A stretch of 20,480 nucleotides of DNA from an uncultured Clostridia bacterium (GTDB lineage: Bacteria; Bacillota; Clostridia; UBA1381), in NCBI GenBank assembly GCA_905235885.1, contig CAJONM010000028.1, forward strand, positions 1 to 20,480, given 5' to 3'. Made by a program: the position numbers and the translations under genes. The notes below the pieces were generated by a model, which saw only the letters and a list, made by a program, of their open reading frames with translations, made no database searches and had not been told where the DNA came from. Shown piece after piece: positions 15,331-20,480 of the stretch; position 1 is the stretch's first letter; each line of letters starts with the position of its first letter.

Positions 15331-15359
15331 TTGAAATATTTATTAAATTGTGTTAAAAT
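15331..15359 (+). promoter_or_regulatory. Sigma-A promoter of dnaA
   Basis: TTGAAA (15331-15336), a 17-base spacer and TAAAAT (15354-15359), with TGT immediately before the -10, give a good extended -10 promoter about 44 bases upstream of the dnaA start. No DnaA box overlaps it, so classical direct DnaA autorepression at this promoter is not evident. Confidence 0.75.
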
Positions 15360-15402
15360 TATACTGAATATTTACGATTAAATAAAAATGGGAGAAATAA
15401 AC

Positions 15403-16725
15403 ATGGACAGCAAAAAACTATGGTCTGATCTTCAGGAGGCTGTAAAAAGCGCTATCAATAACGATATAAGCTATACGGTCCATATAAAGCCGTCTGAGGG
15501 AATAGATTATAATAACTCCGTATTTACAATCGCAGTTCCGACATCAATAAACAGAAATATGATAGAGTTCCGCTTCAAGAACACCATAGAAAGCGTCCTT
15601 GAGGCACATTTCGGGCAAAAGACAAAGCTTAATATAATCCTTGAATACGAAAAGGATATTTTTAACTCCGAGGACGATACCGAAACATTTTATCCGGACA
15701 ATATCGTTCTTAACGGCAAATATACCTTTGAAAACTTCGTAATAGGAACATCAAACGAATATGCCGCAACAGCCGCGATAAGCGCGTCGGAAAATCCGGG
15801 GCATATATATAATCCGCTGTTCTTTTACGGAAATTCGGGTCTTGGCAAAACCCACCTTATGTGCGCGATGGGCAATAAGATAAAAAGGGAAAATCCGAAG
15901 CTGAAGGTTTTGTATGTCACTACCGAAACATTTACGAACGAATTTGTTGACTGTATAAAAAATCATAAGATGAATATGTTCAGAAAAAAATACAGGACGA
16001 TAGATGTTTTATTGATAGACGATGTACAGTTTCTTATAAACAGAGAGGGTATACAGGAGGAATTTTTCCATACCTTTAATGATCTCTACACACTTAACAA
16101 ACAGATAGTCCTTACAAGCGACAGGAAGCCGAGTGATCTCGTTACTCTTGAGGACAGGCTCAAAACGCGGTTCACGCAGGGGCTTAATATAGATATAACC
16201 GTTCCGAACTACGAAACAAGACTTGCAATATTGAGAAAAAAATCGGAGGAAAATCAATATAACATCCCCGATGAGATACTCGAATATATAGCAAAGCGCA
16301 TAAAATCAAATGTTCGTGAGCTTGAGGGAGCGCTTCTAAAGCTCATATCCCTCGCGCAGCTTAAAAAGATGGATATAGATATGGAGCTTACACAATATAC
16401 AATTGACTCCATTCTTCCAAAGGACGGAATAGTAAAGATAACCCCCGATAAGATAATGGACAGGATATGCTCCTTATATAATGTCACAAAGGACGAGCTT
16501 ATCGGAAAAAGCCGCATAAAAAATCTTGTTGTTCCCAGGCAGGTGGCAATGTATCTCTGCTCAAAGCTTACCGATATGAACAGCGCGATGATAGGAAGAA
16601 ATTTCGGCGGCAAGGACAGATCGACCGTTATATATACCGTTCAGAAAATAGAAAAGCTGCTTGAAAAGGACAGCGATCTGAAAACTAATATAGATTATAT
16701 AATAAAAGATCTTCAATCCATATGA
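15403..16725 (+). CDS. dnaA: Chromosomal replication initiator DnaA
   Basis: The 440-residue initiator has domain I (about 1-75), a short variable domain II, an AAA+ domain with Walker A YGNSGLGKTH (142-151) and Walker B LLIDDVQF (203-210), and a DNA-binding domain IV ending in the DnaA signature around 398-412. The signature reads GGKDRSTVIYT where the usual form is GGRDHTTVIHA, changing His and Thr residues known to contact DnaA-box bases in E. coli. The start at 15403 (MDSKKLWSDL) is preferred over the in-frame ATG at 15388, because GGGAG lies between them about 8 bases from 15403. DnaA binds boxes on both sides of the gene and melts the AT-rich tract before dnaN. Confidence 0.97.
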   Translation: MDSKKLWSDLQEAVKSAINNDISYTVHIKPSEGIDYNNSVFTIAVPTSINRNMIEFRFKNTIESVLEAHFGQKTKLNIILEYEKDIFNSEDDTETFYPDNIVLNGKYTFENFVIGTSNEYAATAAISASENPGHIYNPLFFYGNSGLGKTHLMCAMGNKIKRENPKLKVLYVTTETFTNEFVDCIKNHKMNMFRKKYRTIDVLLIDDVQFLINREGIQEEFFHTFNDLYTLNKQIVLTSDRKPSDLVTLEDRLKTRFTQGLNIDITVPNYETRLAILRKKSEENQYNIPDEILEYIAKRIKSNVRELEGALLKLISLAQLKKMDIDMELTQYTIDSILPKDGIVKITPDKIMDRICSLYNVTKDELIGKSRIKNLVVPRQVAMYLCSKLTDMNSAMIGRNFGGKDRSTVIYTVQKIEKLLEKDSDLKTNIDYIIKDLQSI

Positions 16726-16998
16726 CGGGTTTATAAATCGTTTATTATATATGGAAAATGTGTTGATTTCAAAATCTCATAAAAAAGGGCGGAAAATTAT
16801 TAACATTTATCAGTCTTTTATCAACTGTTGATGTGAATTAAAAAACGGCTTGTCTGCTTATAACATACAGGTTATCCATCTTTTCCGCACCCCTACTACT
16901 AATACTATTAAAATAATATTATTATATATAAATATATATGTCAAAAAAATCAAATTACGATTTGTTGATAAAGTTATAAACAAAAAGGAGAGATAATT
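16726..16998. other. oriC: Replication origin oriC core (dnaA-dnaN intergenic)
   Basis: This 273-base gap holds no gene. It contains DnaA-box-like sites, including TTATTAACA (16797-16805), TTATCAACT (16818-16826), the tandem pair at 16872-16889 and inverted TGTTGATAA (16963-16971). A basal unwinding unit and a long AT tract follow the tandem pair. Position between dnaA and dnaN and the Bacillus-like order of elements make it the initiation site. Several boxes are variants with AAC in place of CAC. Confidence 0.9.
16872..16950 (+). other. Basal unwinding system: DnaA boxes, GC patch, DnaA-trio, AT-rich DUE
   Basis: Two adjacent degenerate boxes, TTATCCATC (16872-16880) and TTTTCCGCA (16881-16889), are followed by CCCC. 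Next comes TACTACTAATACTATTA (16894-16910), whose complement gives the repeating 3'-(G/A)A(T/A)-5' DnaA-trio, and then an almost pure AT stretch to about 16950. This is the same order as the Bacillus subtilis unwinding region (CTACTATTACTTCTACTA), where DnaA spreads from the proximal box along the trios to melt DNA. Confidence 0.88.
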
Positions 16999-18132
16999 AT
17001 GAAATTTGTATGCTCAAAAACAGCACTGAGCAGGATAGTAAATATTGTTCAGAAGGCGATAAGCGCAAAAACATCATACCCCATTTTAGACTGCATCAAA
17101 ATAGACGCGCAATCCGACAGCCATATTTCTTTTACCGCCAACAGCATAGATGTATGTATAGAATATAACGGTGAAATAACAGTATATGAAGAAGGAACGG
17201 TAGCGCTGCCGTCAAGGATATTCTGTGATATAGTAAGAAAGCTGCCTGACGGTGAAATAACAATTACTGTAGATGAAAGTAATTTTGTTGCCGATATCGA
17301 CTGCGGAAACAGCAAATTCAATATCCAGGGAACGGACGCGTCCGAATTTCCGTCAATACCGATAGTTGAGGAGATATATAAAACATCCGTATCACAAAAA
17401 ATGATGCGCGATGTTATAAAAAAGGTATTCCCGTTTGTGGCGCAGGCGGAGACGAGAAAGCCCATACTTACAGGCGCGTTGTTTGAGTTCAAGGACGATT
17501 TCCTTACCGTTGTCGGAACGGATTCACACAGGCTTGCAGTAATAAAAATGCCGGTAAAAACAGAGTATGAAAATGTAAAATTCGTAGTGCCGGGCATAAC
17601 GCTTCAGAAAGTAAACCAGATAATAGAGGAAAACGAAGAGTCAAGCGTTGATATAATAGTTTCCGATAAGCATATCCTGTTCGATTTCGGTGATTATCAG
17701 CTTTATTCAAGACTTCTTGAGGGCGATTTCTTAAAGTATGATGTTATTCTTGCCGTAAACAACGCCATAAAATTAAAGGCGGATAAGAACAGCTTAATAA
17801 ACAGCCTTGAAAGAGCAAATCTCATAATAAACGACGAGATACTTTCGCGGACAAACAACAAGATACCTGTCCGCATCAATATATCATATAACAAGGTGGA
17901 AATATCCTGCAAAACGACAAAAGGCTATGTAAACGATTTCATCAATGTAGAAAACGACGGCGGCGAACTCCTTATCGGACTCAACTGCCGGTTCATGCTT
18001 GACGCTCTCAACGCCTGCGACGATGATACCGTTATCATGGAATTTTCCGCGCCGACGAGCGGATGCTTTATAAGACCGGAGGACGGCAGCGATAAATACA
18101 CATATATGGTACTCCCCGTAAGATTAAAATAA
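16999..18132 (+). CDS. dnaN: DNA polymerase III beta sliding clamp
   Basis: This 377-residue protein has the three-domain clamp architecture. It starts MKFVCSKTALSRIVNIVQKA, contains the domain-2 hallmark TRKPILTGALFEF (about 152-164) and GTDSHRLAV (174-182), and ends with the conserved YTYMVLPVRLK that lines the partner-binding pocket. Dimers encircle DNA and tether the polymerase. The AAGGAG ribosome site lies about 8-9 bases before the ATG. Transcription probably comes from dnaA read-through or a promoter in the AT-rich origin, where none can be distinguished confidently. It is followed after 16 bases by an MBL hydrolase instead of the common recF. Confidence 0.97.
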   Translation: MKFVCSKTALSRIVNIVQKAISAKTSYPILDCIKIDAQSDSHISFTANSIDVCIEYNGEITVYEEGTVALPSRIFCDIVRKLPDGEITITVDESNFVADIDCGNSKFNIQGTDASEFPSIPIVEEIYKTSVSQKMMRDVIKKVFPFVAQAETRKPILTGALFEFKDDFLTVVGTDSHRLAVIKMPVKTEYENVKFVVPGITLQKVNQIIEENEESSVDIIVSDKHILFDFGDYQLYSRLLEGDFLKYDVILAVNNAIKLKADKNSLINSLERANLIINDEILSRTNNKIPVRINISYNKVEISCKTTKGYVNDFINVENDGGELLIGLNCRFMLDALNACDDDTVIMEFSAPTSGCFIRPEDGSDKYTYMVLPVRLK

Positions 18133-18148
18133 AAAAGGAAATACAGCC

Positions 18149-18778
18149 ATGCGATACAAGTCTATTTTCAATAACGAAACGGGTGAAAACACATATCTCT
18201 TATTTGACGAGGAAACGAAAAACGGAGTTATAATAGACCCCGGCTGTAAAATAGAAGATATAAACAAATTAATATCGGATAACGGAGTGTCGGTAAAATA
18301 TATACTGCTTACCCACTGCCATTACGATCATATAATGAGTGTTATCCCGCTTGCCGCGAAAACGGGCGCAAAGATAGTTACGGGCGATGTCGGCAGCAAA
18401 AACATCTCAAACCCAAATATAAATCTTACAAAGCATGGGCTTGGCTACGCCATAGACGATATAAAAACGGATAAAATATTATATGACGGCGATGTTCTGG
18501 AGCTTGACTCCATTAAAATAAAATGTATATACACCCCCGGTCACACGAGCTGCGGCGTATGCTACTATACAAATGGCGAGCTTTTCTGCGGTGATACTCT
18601 TTTTCTGCGCTCCTGCGGAAGATGGGATCTTCCGACGGGGAATATGGATATTTTGTTCAGATCAATAAAGGAGCGGCTTTATACTCTTCCCGATGATACT
18701 ATTGTCCATCCGGGGCACGGTCACGATACGAGCATAGGATATGAAAAGAAATATAATTTTTGCGTAAGAGATGATTAA
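18149..18778 (+). CDS. MBL-fold metallo-hydrolase (glyoxalase II-like, YcbL type)
   Basis: This 209-residue metallo-beta-lactamase-fold protein has all metal ligands: THCHYDH (His56, His58, Asp60, His61), His132 in PGHTSCG, Asp149 in FCGDTLF and His190 in HPGHG. Size and motif spacing fit small stand-alone glyoxalase-II-like hydrolases. The lack of the long C-terminal glutathione-binding domain argues against a true glyoxalase II. The substrate is unknown. It has an AAAGGA ribosome site and lies 16 bases after dnaN, and its stop overlaps the hemZ start by eight bases. The MBL-hemZ pairing is common in Clostridia, usually elsewhere in the genome near relA or hisS, so the pair seems to have been relocated beside dnaN. 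Confidence 0.9.
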   Translation: MRYKSIFNNETGENTYLLFDEETKNGVIIDPGCKIEDINKLISDNGVSVKYILLTHCHYDHIMSVIPLAAKTGAKIVTGDVGSKNISNPNINLTKHGLGYAIDDIKTDKILYDGDVLELDSIKIKCIYTPGHTSCGVCYYTNGELFCGDTLFLRSCGRWDLPTGNMDILFRSIKERLYTLPDDTIVHPGHGHDTSIGYEKKYNFCVRDD

Positions 18779-20219
18779 TATTATTCAGAACGGCTACAGC
18801 TGCCCATATGAGATGCGGCTGTTTGCCGGATTATTCTTCAAAGACCATGAGGATGTATATATAATGCAGAATTTTATATATTCTCATGGTGAGATAAACG
18901 CGTACACGCATATTGTATTTGAAGGAAGCTCATATTTTGAGGATCTTTATTTTAAATATAACGCCGAGGGAAAAACAGAGAGAGAAAAAAAGAAAGTATT
19001 TATCGCCACCTGTACAAGATCATTTTCGCACGCAGCCCTGAAGATAAGAAAAATAAACTTTTCATGGGGCGTAATGTGCGGCATAAGACCTGCCAAAAAC
19101 GCACGCGAGCTGATGGATGAAGGACGATCGGAAAATGAGATAAAAAGCATCTTCAAAAATGTATACGAGGTATCGGACGAAAAAACGGAGCTTGCTTTGA
19201 CAGTGGCGAAAAATGAAAGGAAAATACTTGAAAAAACGGGACAAAACAGCATAAGCCTGTATATCGGTATCCCGTTTTGTCCGACGCGTTGCGTTTATTG
19301 CTCATTCGTATCGGCGGATATGAGAGTGAGCGGCAAATATATGCCGCAATTTGTCGATAAGCTGGAGCAGGAGATAATAAAAACGGCTGAGATCGTAAAT
19401 AAAATGGGAGTGTATACGGAAAATATATATATCGGCGGAGGAACTCCCACGACGCTGTCTGAGGAATATTTTGAGAGAATATTAAAAGCACTCCGTTCAA
19501 ATTTTGATATTGAAAAGCTGTCGGAATTTACCGTTGAAGCAGGCAGACCCGACACCGTAACGGTGGGTAAGCTTGAGGTATTAAAAAAATACGGCGTAAA
19601 AAGAATAAGCATAAATCCGCAGAGCATGAACGATGATACATTAAAAAGGATCGGCAGGAGCCACAGCGCCGACATGGTGTATGAAGCTTATGAAAAGGCG
19701 AAAAATGTAGGATTTGATGTAATAAATATGGATCTGATAGCCGGTCTGCCGGGCGAAAGCGCCGATATGTTCAAAAGCTCGCTCGATAAAGTCATACGGT
19801 TAAATCCCGAAAATATAACGGTGCATTCTCTTTGCCTTAAAAGGGCGGCGGAGTTTAAGATGACAGATAACGAGCTTGCCGAAAGCGAAAATATGAACAA
19901 AATGCTCTCATATACACAGCGCCGCATGAATGAAGAGGGATATATACCGTACTATATGTACCGCCAGAAAAACAGCTCCGGCAACCTTGAAAATGTTGGA
20001 TATGCAAAGACGGGCACCGAGAGCGCGTACAATGTAAATATCATGGAAGAGAAACAGACGATTATAGCCATGGGCGGCGGAGGCTCCTCGAAAATAGTTA
20101 TGGGAGACAGGATAGAGAGGATATTTAATTTTAAAGACCCTCTCGAATATATACGAAGGTTCAATGATATTCTGAAGAAAAAGGACGAGATTTTGGAGGT
20201 CATATCAAATGAGGGCTGA
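18771..20219 (+). CDS. hemZ: Radical SAM coproporphyrinogen III dehydrogenase-like protein HemZ
   Basis: This 482-residue protein has a HemZ-type N-terminal domain (about 1-160) and a radical SAM core with the cluster motif CPTRCVYC (Cys170, Cys174, Cys177). It then shows the glycine-rich YIGGGTPTTL, the internal INPQSMNDDTLKRIGR and MDLIAGLPGE, all typical of the HemN/HemZ family. HemZ is annotated as oxygen-independent coproporphyrinogen III oxidase, but many clostridial carriers lack a full heme pathway, so another porphyrin or heme-related role is possible. The ATG overlaps the MBL gene stop by eight bases and lacks a strong ribosome site, consistent with translational coupling. Its own stop overlaps the next gene. 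Confidence 0.92.
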   Translation: MINIIQNGYSCPYEMRLFAGLFFKDHEDVYIMQNFIYSHGEINAYTHIVFEGSSYFEDLYFKYNAEGKTEREKKKVFIATCTRSFSHAALKIRKINFSWGVMCGIRPAKNARELMDEGRSENEIKSIFKNVYEVSDEKTELALTVAKNERKILEKTGQNSISLYIGIPFCPTRCVYCSFVSADMRVSGKYMPQFVDKLEQEIIKTAEIVNKMGVYTENIYIGGGTPTTLSEEYFERILKALRSNFDIEKLSEFTVEAGRPDTVTVGKLEVLKKYGVKRISINPQSMNDDTLKRIGRSHSADMVYEAYEKAKNVGFDVINMDLIAGLPGESADMFKSSLDKVIRLNPENITVHSLCLKRAAEFKMTDNELAESENMNKMLSYTQRRMNEEGYIPYYMYRQKNSSGNLENVGYAKTGTESAYNVNIMEEKQTIIAMGGGGSSKIVMGDRIERIFNFKDPLEYIRRFNDILKKKDEILEVISNEG

Positions 20220-20480
20220 TATTTTGGAAGGCATCATAAATGAATATGATGAGATCAGAAAGCGTAAGGAAAAGGAACGCGATGAAAGAGTAAAAGATGT
20301 ATATGAGCGTTTCCCGGAAATAGAGGAGACAGACAGAAAGATCAATTCCGTAGGCAGCGACACGCTGCGTGTTATTTTGTCAAGCCCCGATAAAAAGGGG
20401 GTACGAGAGGAAATGTCGGACAAGTTCAGGATATTGGAAACCAAAAAGAAAGAGATACTTAAAAAGAACGGCATCCCCCT
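20209..20480 (+). CDS. DnaC/DnaI-like helicase loader, N-terminal part (truncated by window edge)
   Basis: An open frame of 90 codons reaches the right edge without a stop. It begins MRADILEGIINEYDEIRKRK and continues as a charged helical region with VYERFPEIEETDRKINSVG and a later LETKKKEILKKNGIP. This resembles the N-terminal helical part of clostridial DnaC/DnaI-type ATP-binding proteins, in which it precedes a zinc-binding CxxC segment and AAA+ domain. Those proteins load the replicative helicase. The ATG overlaps the end of hemZ by 11 bases and has a strong GGAGGT ribosome site 8 bases upstream. The AAA+ motifs are outside the window, so the call rests on the N-terminus and on location beside dnaA, oriC and dnaN. 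Confidence 0.7.
   Translation, partial: MRADILEGIINEYDEIRKRKEKERDERVKDVYERFPEIEETDRKINSVGSDTLRVILSSPDKKGVREEMSDKFRILETKKKEILKKNGIP

Noticed and set aside
15388..15402. Five-residue longer DnaA
   Set aside because: The GGGAG ribosome site lies after this ATG and before the one at 15403, which also gives the usual DnaA opening.
16911..16998. Specific dnaN promoter in the AT-rich tract
   Set aside because: Many TATAAT-like matches exist in this tract and none pairs with a convincing -35, so none can be singled out.

Overview
This window holds the chromosomal replication-origin region of a spore-forming, low-to-moderate-GC Gram-positive bacterium of class Clostridia. The assignment rests on gene content: a gerA-type germinant receptor operon, soj/spo0J with a DUF4446 gene, the TrmK/Nif3 pair, HemZ, and a Bacillus-like DnaA-box/DnaA-trio origin between dnaA and dnaN. 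No species is claimed. By eye the left two thirds are richer in GC than the dnaA-dnaN part.

Layout. 1-3450 (minus strand): a cluster of VTC-domain polyphosphate-polymerase-like protein, DUF4956 membrane protein, a membrane-anchored beta-helical Cthe_2159-type (PF14262) carbohydrate-binding protein, and the N-terminus of a thioredoxin-reductase-like flavoprotein. A good sigma-A promoter precedes the VTC gene. The spacer between the DUF4956 gene and the carbohydrate-binding gene contains a long imperfect inverted repeat plus a duplicated arm. 3477-7371 (minus): spore germination operon gerA-gerB-gerC. 7372-7569: divergent spacer with a parS-like site next to the soj promoter. A second parS-like site lies inside the gerB coding sequence. 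7570-11410 (plus): soj-spo0J-DUF4446-unknown coiled-coil membrane protein-serS. 11411-11566: convergent spacer with a hairpin and an outer inverted repeat. 11567-14332 (minus): trmK-nif3-rho operon.

14333-14540: DnaA-box cluster. 14541-15251 (minus): SDR-family reductase. 15252-15402: back-to-back sigma-A promoters for the SDR gene and dnaA. 15403-16725 (plus): dnaA. 16726-16998: origin core with DnaA boxes, a GC-rich patch, a DnaA-trio and an AT-rich unwinding tract. 16999-20480 (plus): dnaN, an MBL-fold hydrolase, hemZ, and a truncated dnaC/dnaI-like helicase-loader gene.

How it fits together. DnaA, the beta clamp, the probable helicase loader, oriC, Soj/Spo0J and two parS-like sites form an initiation and origin-segregation neighbourhood. 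Its order departs from the familiar dnaA-dnaN-recF-gyrB arrangement: an SDR gene lies between the upstream DnaA boxes and dnaA, and dnaN is followed by an MBL hydrolase-hemZ pair. If replication starts at the dnaA-dnaN gap, the genes right of it and most minus-strand genes left of it are co-directional with the forks. The soj-to-serS block is head-on. No rRNA, tRNA, CRISPR array or transposase was recognised.
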